Notes: a model not told the origin generated them from the sequence alone. A stretch of DNA of 32,107 nt from CAZFLM01 sp964519955 (GCA_964519955.1 CAZFLM010000074.1:1-32107); one strand, 5' to 3'. Counted from the stretch's first letter, positions 1-9,131 are shown. Translations and numbers: made by a program.

Positions 1-106
1 CCGGGAGATGAATCACCCGGCTGGCGGGCGTTCCGCCGACAGTCCTGGCGGACTGGGGTGGGTGTGTGGAGCTGGGTGGTGCACCGGGAATGGAGGCTCG
101 CAGGCA
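1..106 (+). repeat. Three-hairpin repeat, copy 1, in a 106-bp direct repeat
   Basis: The segment is identical to 171-276. It begins with a stem CCGGG...CCCGG (1-20) whose inner part GAT..ATC extends the pairing past an A-A mismatch. A second stem follows (GGCGG-gcgtt-CCGCC), then a third (AGTCC-tggc-GGACT) and a G-rich tail. The end of the copy contains TGGAGG and CTCGCAGGCA, the same ribosome-binding region that precedes the gene at 276, but no start codon follows here. It therefore looks like a tandem duplication of the leader of that gene. The first base of the window is the first base of the element. Confidence 0.85.
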
Positions 107-170
107 GGCAGGCCCCCGGTCGGGCGTCGTGGCGGACGCGTGCGCAGCGCGATGGGTTGTGCGGCGCGCG

Positions 171-276
171 CCGGGAGATGAATCACCCGGCTGGCGGGCG
201 TTCCGCCGACAGTCCTGGCGGACTGGGGTGGGTGTGTGGAGCTGGGTGGTGCACCGGGAATGGAGGCTCGCAGGCA
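171..276 (+). repeat. Three-hairpin repeat, copy 2, abutting a start codon
   Basis: This is an exact second copy of 1-106, at a period of 170 bp. The 64 bp between the copies show no clear feature. The repeat runs to the A of the ATG at 276, so the Shine-Dalgarno GGAGG (about 262-266) of the following gene lies inside it. The three stem-loops would therefore sit in the 5' untranslated region of that gene if transcription starts upstream of the repeat. Confidence 0.85.
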
Positions 277-2508
277 TGAACGTGCGATGGGCTCTTGCAG
301 GCGCATTGCTCGTGACGATGGCGTCGGCGGCGCGGGCGGACCGGGACANNNNNNNNNNNNNNNNNNNNNNNNNNNNNNNNNNNNNNNNNNNNNNNNNNNN
401 NNNNNNNNNNNNNNNNNNNNNNNNNNNNNNNNNNNNNNNNNNNNNNNNTCGTGTTCGCTGGTTGGTTCTACCGGTGGGCGAACACGTACTACCGATTCAG
501 CCCGAGCGCGACGCCCGTGCACGCCGTCCACTCGGAGGCGATGGCCAACGCCGCGCGGGCGGGCGACGTTGGGCGCGTGAGGCGGCTGCTGGCGGCGGGA
601 GTGCCTGCCGATGCCGTGGACGGTCACGGGGTGTCCGCGCTGATGTGGGCGATCATGCGTGGGCGCGATCGGACGATGCGGGTCCTGCTTCAGGCTGGTG
701 CCGACCCCAACCGGCCCTTCCGCGATCGCGTCACGGCGGTCGCCGCCGCGGTGGGTACCGGATCGGTGCGCGCCCTGGAGATCCTGGCATCGGCGCACCG
801 CCTGGATGTGGCCGGGCGGCTCGAGCAGCTCGGCGGCGAGACTCTCGTATACATGGCCACGCGCCAGGGCGACGGCGCCGTGCCGATGGTGCGCTTGCTG
901 CTGAAGCTCGGCGCCGACCCAAACGTGCCGGGCTGCGCGGACCAACTGCCGCTGTGGATCGCCGCGCGAAGTGGCAGCCTGCGCTTGATCGAGGTGCTGC
1001 TGGCGGGGGGCGCCAGGCTGAACGGCGTCGACCCGTTGGGCCAGACGGCTCTGATGGCCGCGAGCGACGCCGGCCGCCTCGAGGCTGCTCGGCTGCTGCT
1101 GCGGCACGGCGCGGACGTGAGCGCGCGTGACGCGCTGGGCGGGGCTACGGCCCTGCACCGCGCAGCCTACCGCAGTTCCGGGGTCGTGAAGATGCTGCTG
1201 GCACGCGGCGCGGACCCAAACCAGGGGGACCACATCGGCCAGACGCCGCTGATGAACGCGGCTGTCCTCGGGAGGCTGAGCACAGCCGGGCTGCTGCTGC
1301 GCGCCGGCGCGGACCCGAACGCGGCTACGCGGTTCGGCGACACGGCGCTCAGCATCGCGGTGCGCCGTCGGCATCCGCGCACGGCTGCGCTGCTGCGGCG
1401 GGCCGCGGGAATGGGTCGCGATCGGCCCTCCGCGGCGCGGGCGGACCGGGACATCGTGTTCGCTGGTTGGTTCTACCGGTGGGCGAACACGTACTACCGA
1501 TTCAGCCCCGGCGCGAAGCCGGAGCGCCAACTGCAACTGCGCGCGCACGGCCACCTCTACCGGATCAACCCGGATGGCACGGGGCTGCGGCAGATCACGC
1601 ACAGCGACTGCGACGACGTGATGCCGGTGTGGTCGCCGGACGGACGGCAGATTCTGTTCGCCAGGCGGGTGGGGCAGCGCGCCGTTCTGTGCGTTGTTGA
1701 TGAGAATGGGCAGCACCTGCGACGTTTGCTCGAGGTGAGCGACGACTACATCTGGTGCGGCGAGCACGCCTGGTCGCCTGACGGCAAGTGGATTGCCGCC
1801 ACGTGGCCGCGTTACGCCAGCCGGCGCTACGACGTGCTGGTCGTGAATGCTCGTACCGGCGTCGCGCGGGCGTACCATGGCTGGACGGGGTTTGCCTGGG
1901 CGCCTGACAGCGCGAGGTTGCTGTTGATGAACGATGAGGGTGACCATGCGTCGATCGTGCGCGTCGATGGCGGTTCCGAGGTGCGGGTGCCCGTAGGGCT
2001 CGCGACGGGGCTGTGGCTCGACTCTGACACCATCGCTGCGGCGCCCGCCGTCGCGAGCGGGGGTGGGGCGCGCAACGATGCGCTGTCCATCGTCTCAGCA
2101 GATGGCCAGACCGTTAGGCGCATCGCGCTGCATACGCAGAGCCGCAACGGCACGGTCTATCCTGGTGGCGTTCCGGTGACATGCAGGTGGTCTCGGATAC
2201 CGGCGCCGACCGAGCAGGTAGTGGGGTGGGCTCGTTACAGCGTGATCAGCGGTGGGGCGGAGTACGCCTGCTGGGCGATCAGCATCTCGACCGGGGAGCA
2301 GCGCTCGATCATCGACGGGCAACTGGTAGGTGTATCGCCGGACGGGAAGCGCATCGCGGCGGCGACCTCGGAACTCGTGGGGCCGTACAAACACGGCGGA
2401 ACCTGGTGCGGGCCGCTGGAGATCGTGGACATCGCGACGGGGAAGCGCAAGGCGATCACGTCGCGGCTGGTGAGCATCGCGGGCGGTGATTGGCGGAAGG
2501 CGAAGTAG
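276..2508 (+). CDS. Exported ankyrin-repeat plus TolB-like beta-propeller protein (contains an assembly gap)
   Basis: The ATG at 276 follows GGAGG at a 9-nt spacing and opens a signal peptide (hydrophobic core, then SAARA). After the N gap the frame resumes with an aromatic-rich stretch (about 451-503). Six or more ankyrin repeats follow (about 541-1410), marked by LL.AGADPN-type motifs near 690, 905, 1195 and 1300. From about 1453 to the stop there is a PD40/TolB-type propeller with DGTGLRQIT, WSPDGRQI and WSPDGKWI motifs. If the gap is taken as zero length, the codon ATC is restored and one frame runs from 276 to 2508, giving about 710 residues. Ankyrin repeats and PD40 blades are usually protein-binding modules, and no catalytic motif is visible. 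The protein is probably periplasmic or secreted. The ankyrin part lies between two copies of a 77-bp repeat, so the fusion could be an insertion or an assembly chimera. ATG 541 is a possible original start of a free ankyrin gene. Confidence 0.75.
349..448. other. Assembly gap (100 N)
   Basis: There are exactly 100 N, the usual placeholder for a gap of unknown size. The 22 bases before (327-348) and 55 bases after (449-503) are found joined without interruption at 1432-1508, so the true gap is probably zero here or hides further repeat copies. Confidence 0.95.
1432..1508 (+). repeat. 77-bp intragenic direct repeat (uninterrupted copy)
   Basis: This exact copy corresponds to 327-348 joined to 449-503. 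It encodes ARADRDIVFAGW followed by FYRWANTYYRFSP. In both places it would lead into a new domain: ankyrin repeats after the first copy, propeller blades after the second. Confidence 0.9.
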
Positions 2509-2658
2509 GCCCACGCCATGCCCGCCCGCTCCTGAGCGCCCTGTTCAGTCACGCGGGAGGACGGGGCGCTTTCGCGCGCGGGCTGGGCGCAATTCCGCGG
2601 GCGGCAGGAATCCGCACTGCAGCGCGCCGAAGGGTGACGCGGAATGCGAGGTGCACCC

Positions 2659-4032
2659 ATGCCCCTATCCAGACGTGAACTCATCGCCGCGGCGCTCGCT
2701 GCGCCGGCGGCTGCCTCCGGAGGAACCCCCATGACGCCACCCACGCCGAAGCGGCGGCCCTGCTTCGTTGTCATCTACTGCGACGACCTCGGCTACGGGG
2801 ATCTGGGCTGCACGGGCTCGCCGCACATCCGCACGCCGCATCTGGATGCGCTGGCCGCGTCGGGCGTGCGGTTCACGGACTGGTATTCCAACTCGCCGGT
2901 GTGCTCGCCCTCGCGCGCGGCCCTGCTGACGGGGCGCTACCCGCAGCGCAACGGCGTGACGGAGATCCTGGGCGGCGGGCGCGACGCGGCGGGGCTGCGG
3001 GCGTCCGAGCAGACCATCGCGAGCGTGCTGAAGGAGCAGGGGTACCGGACGGCGCTCTTCGGCAAGTGGCACCTGGGCCTGCGCGAGGAGTGCCGCCCGA
3101 ACGCACACGGGTTCGACGAGTTCCGGGGGTTCCTGGCGGGCTGCGTGGACTACTACTCGCATATCTTCTACTGGGGTGGGCGCAACCCAATCCACGACCT
3201 CTGGCACAACGGCGAGGAGGTGTGGGACAACGGCCGCTACCTCACCGAGGCTATCACGGACGACGCCGTGCGCTTCATCGAGGGGGCCGGCGACGAACCG
3301 TTCTTCCTCTACGTGGCCTACAACGCGCCGCACTACCCGATGCACGCGCCGCAGAAGTACCTGGACCGCTACCCCGACCTGCCCTGGGACCGGCGCATCA
3401 TGGCGGCGATGGTCTCGGCGGTGGACGATGGGGTGGGGCGGATCGTGGGGGCGCTGCGCAAGGCGGGGCTGCTGGGCGACACCACGATCTTCTTCTCCGC
3501 TGACAACGGCCCCTCCGACGAGAGCCGCAACTGGCTGGATGGCACGGAGGACGTGTACTACGGCGGCTCGGCGGGCGTGCTTCGCGGCCACAAGGGCAGC
3601 CTGTTCGACGGGGGGATGCGCGAGCCGGCCATCCTGGTGAGCCCGGGGCGTGTGCCTCGCGGGCGCGTCTGCTCGGAGGTGGGCGCGATGATGGACGTGC
3701 TGCCGACGGTGCTGGACATTGCCGGCGTCGAGCCGCCCGCCGGGCTGGAGCTGGACGGCCGCTCGGTGCTGCCCATGGCCTCGGGCAAGGCCGGCTCGCC
3801 GCACGAGCGCGTGTTCTGGAAGTACAACGGGCAGACGGCGGTGCGCGAGGGGCGTTGGAAGCTGGTGCTGGACGGGAAGCTGGACTTCAGCCGCACGCAG
3901 CCGGACGCCGTCCATCTGAGCGACATCGCGGCGGACCCGGGCGAGCGAGTGAACCTGGCGTCGCGGGAACCCGAATCCGTGGCGCGGCTGACGGAGTCGA
4001 TCAAGCAGTGGGAGCGGAATGTGGGAGGGTGA
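2659..4032 (+). CDS. Exported Cys-type sulfatase (arylsulfatase family)
   Basis: The protein is 457 residues and would hydrolyse sulfate esters, most likely on sulfated polysaccharides or glycans. The active-site signature CSPSR is at residues 82-86; its Cys is the one converted to formylglycine in this family. The metal-binding Asp pair (CDDLGYGD, about 41-48), the FGKWHLG motif and the late ADNG motif are all present. The N-terminus SRRELIAAALAAPAAA resembles a Tat signal. ATG 2659 is preferred over the in-frame ATG 2644 because GAGGTG (2648-2653) sits 5 nt upstream. The gene follows the ankyrin/propeller gene in the same direction after 150 bp. No sulfatase-maturating enzyme is encoded nearby. 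The natural substrate cannot be read from the sequence. Confidence 0.95.
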   Translation: MPLSRRELIAAALAAPAAASGGTPMTPPTPKRRPCFVVIYCDDLGYGDLGCTGSPHIRTPHLDALAASGVRFTDWYSNSPVCSPSRAALLTGRYPQRNGVTEILGGGRDAAGLRASEQTIASVLKEQGYRTALFGKWHLGLREECRPNAHGFDEFRGFLAGCVDYYSHIFYWGGRNPIHDLWHNGEEVWDNGRYLTEAITDDAVRFIEGAGDEPFFLYVAYNAPHYPMHAPQKYLDRYPDLPWDRRIMAAMVSAVDDGVGRIVGALRKAGLLGDTTIFFSADNGPSDESRNWLDGTEDVYYGGSAGVLRGHKGSLFDGGMREPAILVSPGRVPRGRVCSEVGAMMDVLPTVLDIAGVEPPAGLELDGRSVLPMASGKAGSPHERVFWKYNGQTAVREGRWKLVLDGKLDFSRTQPDAVHLSDIAADPGERVNLASREPESVARLTESIKQWERNVGG

Positions 4033-4169
4033 GATGGCGCAGGCGGGCGGGCCACTGCGTTGCCCGGCGCGAGAGTCTAGCGTTGGGGCGAGTGCCATCG
4101 CGCTCCTCGGCCGGTCCGACCGTGCACGCGACAGGCTACGAACGGGCGGATCGGCCGAGAGATAGTGGT

Positions 4170-4643
4170 CTACCGGTGGCGAGTGCCCTCCTTGAGGCGG
4201 TATGGGTATTCGGTTGGGAGTTTGATCCAGTAGGCCGGAACCGCGGGGTTCAGAACGATCTCCCTATCCGGTTTTGCGTCGGCCTGTTGCTCTGGTGTCA
4301 GGTCGTATACGGTACGGTCGTACGTCGTCGCGGTGATGAAGCCCTGTGCGTCATGGCTCGGCGGAGCGACGGTGTAGGCCAACCAGTACTTACCTGGCTC
4401 ATCGGTACTGCCAAACACCAGCGCGTACAGGGCCTTGGGGGGCTTCCTCGGTGTTTCGGGGTCGCCGAACCTCGTAGCGGTGTCGCAGATGGCTGTCAGA
4501 TTGGCGGGGTGCCCCTGGACGCTCGACTGGGCTTGCTGTGGGTCGGTACGGGCCCTGCCGGCGAACAGTGCGACGGCGATAACCGGCACCAGCGCGAGCA
4601 CCGACCACTTCCATCCGTTCTGTGCGAGCCGTACCTTCTGCAC
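4170..4643 (-). CDS. Small membrane-anchored or exported hypothetical protein
   Basis: The protein is 157 residues from a GTG start. A strong ribosome-binding site (GGAGGAGG on the minus strand; 4650-4658 on the plus strand) lies about 7 nt upstream, which decides this start over upstream ATGs at 4670 and 4739. Residues about 10-30 form one hydrophobic segment (SVLALVPVIAVALFAG), followed by a soluble, mostly polar domain containing ICDTATRFGD, GKYWLAYTV and YDLTPEQQ. No family is recognised. The gene is convergent with the sulfatase, with a 137-bp spacer in which I see only a weak 8-bp inverted repeat (CTCGGCCG at 4106-4113 with CGGCCGAG at 4152-4159). Confidence 0.65.
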   Translation of the reverse strand: MQKVRLAQNGWKWSVLALVPVIAVALFAGRARTDPQQAQSSVQGHPANLTAICDTATRFGDPETPRKPPKALYALVFGSTDEPGKYWLAYTVAPPSHDAQGFITATTYDRTVYDLTPEQQADAKPDREIVLNPAVPAYWIKLPTEYPYRLKEGTRHR

Positions 4644-4936
4644 GACGTCCCTCCTCCCGTGCGCTTGCATCACGCACGGGGCCGCGCGGGAGATCTGGCC
4701 CACGGCGGGTCTCGGTCGGAACTCCGGGATCCAGACCATCGCGCCAAGTGCCGGTTATGCACCAATCCCAGCGATTCCTCTCTGTCGGTTCCAAAAATGC
4801 CGCCACAGGTGGTGTGTGCATCCGTAGCGGCCGCGTGGCCGGCGTGCCTACCGGTACACCGGTCGATCGCAGACGAGCGCGGCCTCCGGTGCACGCCACG
4901 GCGGCCAGGCTCAGCCAGGTGGGCAGCGCTGCCGCG

Positions 4937-5413
4937 ATGGAGCTGCGCGAGCAGTGGGCGTGGAGCCTGGACGACCCGCGCGGGGCGATCGAGGCGCGCG
5001 CCTGGGACGAGGCGGAGGCGCTGGTAGCCCGCCGCCGCGCCGATTTCGGCCTGACGGAGTCGGCCTGGTGGAGCATCCTGGTCGCGGCGAAGCGCGGGCT
5101 GCCGACGCCGCCGGACATCGTGCGGGCCGCGGAGGAAGGCGGCGTGGACGCGATCGACACGTACGGCCTGTACGGAGCGTACATGCTGGCGCGGGAGGCA
5201 GCGGCGGTCGGCGACGAGGCAGGAGCGATCGCTGGGCTGCGGGACGCGCTCTCGCGTTGGTGCAACCCGCCGCTGACGATGGTGGAGCTGTGCGAGGGCG
5301 ACACGTACTGGGGCGCGATGCGCGAGCAGCCCGGCGTTCGGCGCGCTCTTGAGGAGAAGCGGCGTCGCATCGGCCCGGTGCGCGGGCAACTGCACTACTT
5401 CCCGGGGTGGTGA
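4937..5413 (+). CDS. Hypothetical helical, TPR-like protein, possibly N-terminally truncated
   Basis: The reading frame from ATG 4937 gives 158 residues, rich in Ala and Arg, with helix-turn patterns (LAREAAAVGDEAGAIAGLRD; then ALSRWCNPP and GQLHYFPGW at the C-terminus). The pairing of a small residue-rich helix with AxxxGD is TPR-like, but no complete repeat signature is visible. GC-rich third positions support real coding. No convincing ribosome-binding site precedes 4937, and the frame stays open upstream with coding-like residues, so the start is uncertain and the gene may be the remnant of a longer one. Function is unknown. Confidence 0.5.
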   Translation: MELREQWAWSLDDPRGAIEARAWDEAEALVARRRADFGLTESAWWSILVAAKRGLPTPPDIVRAAEEGGVDAIDTYGLYGAYMLAREAAAVGDEAGAIAGLRDALSRWCNPPLTMVELCEGDTYWGAMREQPGVRRALEEKRRRIGPVRGQLHYFPGW

Positions 5414-5424
5414 GCGGCGTGCTT

Positions 5425-5556
5425 AACAGGATGGGCAGGATGGGGAGGATGGGCGGCTACGGCGGGTGGGGCGTTGTTGAGCGTGGTGTATCGCGATCAG
5501 ACTGCAAGCCCTTGCCGCCCATCAGCCCCGTCCCACCCATCCTGCCTTTCCTGTTT
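5425..5556. repeat. Inverted pair of AACAGGATGG-type repeats between convergent genes
   Basis: The left arm (5425-5457) is AACAGGATGGGCAGGATGG continuing to GGGCGGC. The right arm (5514-5556) is an imperfect reverse complement running from GCCGCCC to CCTGTTT. Each arm is built from about 9-10 bp iterations of CAGGATGGG. The pair lies between convergent genes (stops at 5413 and 5577) and could fold into a long hairpin acting as a bidirectional transcription end. A further single copy lies at 8409-8437. Confidence 0.7.
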
Positions 5557-5576
5557 GATCGATGTTGGGACCGTCG

Positions 5577-8288
5577 TTACTTTCGGGGCAAGGCGGTGGC
5601 GTCGATGGCGAATGTGCGCAGGCCTGGCGTGCCCGGGATGCGGAGGGTGCCGTTGGGGCGCACGGTGGCGATCTGCTCTCCGCGCTCTCCGTTCGCGCCG
5701 ACCGCGAACACGCGGCACCCGCGTCCTGGGATGATCTGGCCGAGGTCGATGGAGCAGGGCTTGCCGCTCTCCACCAGGCAGCCCCACTGGCCAGGCGCGA
5801 GGGAGTAGACCGCGAGGGCGCCCGCGACCTGGAGGGCGCCGGATCGTCGGAGCGCGGTGGTCTGGAGGGAGCGGAACCCGGGCGCCTCGATGCGGGTGAC
5901 GGCCTGGCCGCCCTCCATGGTGCGGGACTGGCGGAACCCCGGGGCCGTGGCCAGGAACCCGCGCGGCGCCAGCACGACCTTGCGCTGCCCATCCGAGTAG
6001 GGCCGAGGCGCGTCGCCGAAGTTCACTACTGCGACCGCCCCGCCGGCGAACCGCGTGCGCTGGACCCGCCGGTCGGCGGTGAGAAACTCGTGGCTGAGCA
6101 TCTCGCCGAACGCCACCTTCTCGTGCCACTTGCACGTGTCCCGGTAGCTCTGCAGCATGCGGGTCCGGTTCCGGTTCCAGCCGTAGTCGAGGTGGTTCAC
6201 CCAGTACATCGGAGGCGTGCCGTAGAGGATGTTGAGCAGGTCCTTGCGGTCGTCCAGCTCCGGGGCGGTGTCGTGGTAGTACCCGTTCGTGTCGCCCCAG
6301 TACCAGGTGGTGACCACGCAGTCGTGGTACGCCAGCTCCCAGAGAGGGATCCGTACGGTCGGGTCGATGCCGAAGTGGAGGTAGTTCTCCTTGATGTCCG
6401 CGCGCGTCTTGGGCATCTGCAGGTAGCCGGCCGGCATCTCCCACCAGAACGGGCCGCTCATCATCCCCTCGGCGTAGTCGAGCAGGTGCGCGTTCCACGC
6501 CTTGCCGTGCTCGCCGCCCAGGACGAGACCCAGGCTCGCCACGTACTCCAGCAGCTTCTGCCGGTTGGCCATGTCATCCCGGCGGTCGGTGAAGCGCGCT
6601 GGGGTGTAGTCCTCCGAGAGGTCCACCGTCGGCGTCACGTCGAGGAACCGCGCGGTGTACGGGTACTGCTTCAGGAGCGGCGGGAGGATCTGTTTCGCGG
6701 CGGCGACCGCCTGTGAGCTGGCACGCCGGAAGCGCTGGCCGTGCTCGTCGACCCATCCCCGCGCGAGCTTGCCGTCCGGTCCGCGCAGCCCGACCTTCTC
6801 GACGTTGTCCGAGGTGATGCCGACCGGCCCCTCCATGACGTCATCGTAGTTGTCGTAGTCGCTGGTGAGGTAGCCGAGGCCGTTCAGGCGGGCCATGTCC
6901 GGTGCTGGGAAGGGGCCGTTGCCATTCACCAGTGCCCGCGTCATTCCGGCTGCCCGCGCCTCCAGCGCGAACTGGATCGCCGTCGGGTGTCCGTCTCCCC
7001 AGGTCACTCCCCAGATGTCCGGTGCTCCCTTGAGCCGGGCGACGTTCGGGTTCCGCTTCGCCTTGGCCGCGAGGGTCTTCCACGGTCCGGCCTGCTGCGC
7101 CCAGCGCCGGTATACCTTCGCCAGGCCGACGTAGCCGCCAGATGCCGTGAAGCGATACGATGCCCGCCTCGTATACGCCCAGCGCCCCTGCGCGGCGATC
7201 CAGCGCGCCTGCGGCCAGCATCGCCCTGCCGAGTCAGCCTGCAGCTCTGCCAGCACGTCGCAGGGCGTTTCGAAGAGCAGCATCGCGCCGTCGCCGCGCT
7301 TGAGGTCGGTCACGCCGAGCCAGGGCATGTCGAGGCCCAGGTTGCCGTAGCACAGGAACACCTTGGCCGGGTACTGCGCTGCCTCGCGCTGGCCGATGAG
7401 CTGGCCGCACGAGCGGTTGCAGAACAGGAGCGCTCCCTGAGCAATGGGCGTCTCCAGGCGCGGTGGGTAGGCGAACTGGGCGATCCGCGCGTCCGGGGTC
7501 GCGTCGAGCGCGTAGGAGAGGACGCCGCCCGAACTCACCGAGACGTTGCAGGTCACCCGGTCGCCGGTGCCGCGCGCCGCGAGGGTGAGCGTCATCGAGG
7601 CGGGCCCGCTCTTGCGGGCGTCCAGCAGGCGGGCGGAGGTGCAGGGCGCGGAGACCCAGCGCCGCCGCGTGCGGCTGTCGGTCACGGCAAACCGGTGCAG
7701 GCGCGTCGAAAGCTCCACCCGCAGCGGCCCCTGCGCGATGGCGATCGTGGCGGGCATGGCGCGGTTCGGGACCGGCAGATGGGCCGCGTCGGCGGGCGAC
7801 GGCGCGCGCAGCTCCATCCACTGGACCTCCGTCAGCCCCGCGCTGTGGCATGGGTCGAACCGGAGCTGCATGAGGTGACCGTCGGTGTCGATGGGAACCG
7901 TGTACTCGTGCCACTCGCCGTCGCGCGCCATGTCGAAGTAGATGCAGGCGTCCTCGCTCCAGTCGGATGCCACGAGCGATGGGAGGCGCACCGTCCAGTA
8001 GAGGCGCGAGCGGCCCTCTCCGCGGGATCGGGCGCGCAGCTTCAGCACGGCGGGCCCGTCGCAATCGATCCGCGGCCCGTGCAGGTAGGGGTCGGCGCCC
8101 TGGGACTGGATGCGGAGGAGCCCTCCGCTCGCCTCGACCGTGCAGTCGTGCGCGGCGACCCAGCCGGCGGCGCCCTTCTCGAAGGTCCAGCGCGTGATGA
8201 GCGCGCCGTCCTCGGCGGCGTGGGCGGGGGCGCCGGACACGAAGAGAACCGCTAGAAGCAAGGCGGCCGAAGCTAGCCGGGAACACAC
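5577..8288 (-). CDS. Large secreted glycoside-hydrolase-like protein (DUF5696-like)
   Basis: The protein is 903 residues from a GTG start with AAGGAG 8 nt upstream. The start lies immediately before a signal peptide (LASAALLLAVLFVSGAPAHA). Residues about 30-180 resemble a carbohydrate-binding jelly roll (WTFEKGAAGWV, WTVRLP, DGEWHEYTVPI). A beta-sandwich-like region follows, then a TIM-barrel-like segment with RARAAGMT- and GLGYLTSDYDNYDD-type stretches, a DVTPTVDLSEDY motif, GLVLGGEHG and YGTPPMYWVNHLDYGW. A C-terminal beta domain (VAVVNFGDAP, LAPRGFLA) ends the protein. The arrangement matches large uncharacterised glycosidase-like proteins of the DUF5696/GH101-like type. The conserved acidic residues near DVTP and GGEHG are candidate catalytic or substrate-binding positions, by inference only. 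It likely acts outside the cytoplasm on glycans and is followed upstream by an SGNH hydrolase in the same direction. Confidence 0.8.
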   Translation of the reverse strand: MCSRLASAALLLAVLFVSGAPAHAAEDGALITRWTFEKGAAGWVAAHDCTVEASGGLLRIQSQGADPYLHGPRIDCDGPAVLKLRARSRGEGRSRLYWTVRLPSLVASDWSEDACIYFDMARDGEWHEYTVPIDTDGHLMQLRFDPCHSAGLTEVQWMELRAPSPADAAHLPVPNRAMPATIAIAQGPLRVELSTRLHRFAVTDSRTRRRWVSAPCTSARLLDARKSGPASMTLTLAARGTGDRVTCNVSVSSGGVLSYALDATPDARIAQFAYPPRLETPIAQGALLFCNRSCGQLIGQREAAQYPAKVFLCYGNLGLDMPWLGVTDLKRGDGAMLLFETPCDVLAELQADSAGRCWPQARWIAAQGRWAYTRRASYRFTASGGYVGLAKVYRRWAQQAGPWKTLAAKAKRNPNVARLKGAPDIWGVTWGDGHPTAIQFALEARAAGMTRALVNGNGPFPAPDMARLNGLGYLTSDYDNYDDVMEGPVGITSDNVEKVGLRGPDGKLARGWVDEHGQRFRRASSQAVAAAKQILPPLLKQYPYTARFLDVTPTVDLSEDYTPARFTDRRDDMANRQKLLEYVASLGLVLGGEHGKAWNAHLLDYAEGMMSGPFWWEMPAGYLQMPKTRADIKENYLHFGIDPTVRIPLWELAYHDCVVTTWYWGDTNGYYHDTAPELDDRKDLLNILYGTPPMYWVNHLDYGWNRNRTRMLQSYRDTCKWHEKVAFGEMLSHEFLTADRRVQRTRFAGGAVAVVNFGDAPRPYSDGQRKVVLAPRGFLATAPGFRQSRTMEGGQAVTRIEAPGFRSLQTTALRRSGALQVAGALAVYSLAPGQWGCLVESGKPCSIDLGQIIPGRGCRVFAVGANGERGEQIATVRPNGTLRIPGTPGLRTFAIDATALPRK

Positions 8289-8408
8289 AGGCACATCTCC
8301 TTGGGCACAAGCCGAACGGGCGGCAAGCCAGCGCGAAGGACGGAGGCAGGGCACGGTCGCAGCGCGCCATCTCGGGCTCTACCCCAACAAGCAGTCCGTG
8401 CCGCCGCT

Positions 8409-8437
8409 CATCCTACCCATCCTGGCCATCCTGTTCA
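8409..8437 (-). repeat. AACAGGATGG-type short repeat
   Basis: On the minus strand this reads GAACAGGATGG, CCAGGATGGGTAGGATG. It is the same unit as the arms at 5425-5556. It lies between the SGNH gene (ending at 8448) and the glycosidase gene (starting at 8288), so it falls in their shared intergenic leader. Confidence 0.7.
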
Positions 8438-8447
8438 AGAGGCCGTG

Positions 8448-9131
8448 CTACTTCCAGTAACCCCGCACCACGCGCTCCCACTCGTCGGCCATGAGCTGGT
8501 GGCCTCGGTAGGTGGGGTGGACCGTGTCCCAGATCCAGTAGTCGGCAGCGGCGCGCTTCGTGGCCTCGTCGAAGACGTGCTGGAAGCGGACGACGGCCGC
8601 GCCGTACTTGCGCGCCAGCCTCGCGACGACCGCCTGGCGATGGACGATGCTATCGGGCACGGGACCGGAGTGCTTGACGAATGGCTCGCAGAGGACCGGC
8701 TTCAGCTTCGGGTTGGCGGCGCGGGCGTCGGCCAGGAGCTGGTCGTAGACCTGCTCGTAGCGGTCGAGCGGAACGCCCTGCGCGTCGTCGTTGACGCCGA
8801 TCATCACGCTGAGGATGTCCGGCTTCAGGTCGAGCGTGTCCTCGTGCCAGCGCTTCTGCAGGTCCAGCACTGTGTTGCCGCTCACGCCCCGGTTCATGAA
8901 GTCGAGGCTCGCTTCCGGGAACGCCGCCCCGTGCCTCGCCGCGATGATGAACACGTAGCCATGCCCGAGGATGTGGTTCGGGTCGGCGGTGCGGCCGCGG
9001 TTGCCGTCGGTGATCGAGTCGCCCTGGAAGAGGATGCGCGCGCCGGTGGTGAACGCGGGGATGCGTCTCACGCCGGGCAGCGCGGCGAGCGGCAGCAGGG
9101 CGATGGCGGCGATGGCGAGGGTGGCGGACAT
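8448..9131 (-). CDS. Exported SGNH/GDSL hydrolase
   Basis: The protein is 227 residues with an N-terminal hydrophobic signal. The SGNH blocks are all visible: FQGDSITDG with the nucleophile Ser near residue 39, an oxyanion Gly (NRGVSGNT), GVND in block III, and DTVHPT near the C-terminus supplying Asp and His. Family members are esterases or lipases that often remove acetyl groups from sugars. Next to a large glycosidase, a carbohydrate-deacetylating role is plausible but not shown. ATG 9131 is chosen because AGGAG lies 8 nt upstream; the in-frame ATG at 9170 has no such site. Confidence 0.9.
   Translation of the reverse strand: MSATLAIAAIALLPLAALPGVRRIPAFTTGARILFQGDSITDGNRGRTADPNHILGHGYVFIIAARHGAAFPEASLDFMNRGVSGNTVLDLQKRWHEDTLDLKPDILSVMIGVNDDAQGVPLDRYEQVYDQLLADARAANPKLKPVLCEPFVKHSGPVPDSIVHRQAVVARLARKYGAAVVRFQHVFDEATKRAAADYWIWDTVHPTYRGHQLMADEWERVVRGYWK

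Noticed and set aside
13..1947. Long minus-strand open frame over the ankyrin/propeller gene
   Set aside because: It runs through the N gap and the repeats, has no ribosome-binding site or recognisable domain, and lies antisense to clear ankyrin and PD40 motifs. It is a high-GC shadow.
4106..4159. Inverted repeat CTCGGCCG / CGGCCGAG as an operator or terminator
   Set aside because: It has only 8 bp of stem and a 38-nt loop in GC-rich DNA, which is expected by chance.
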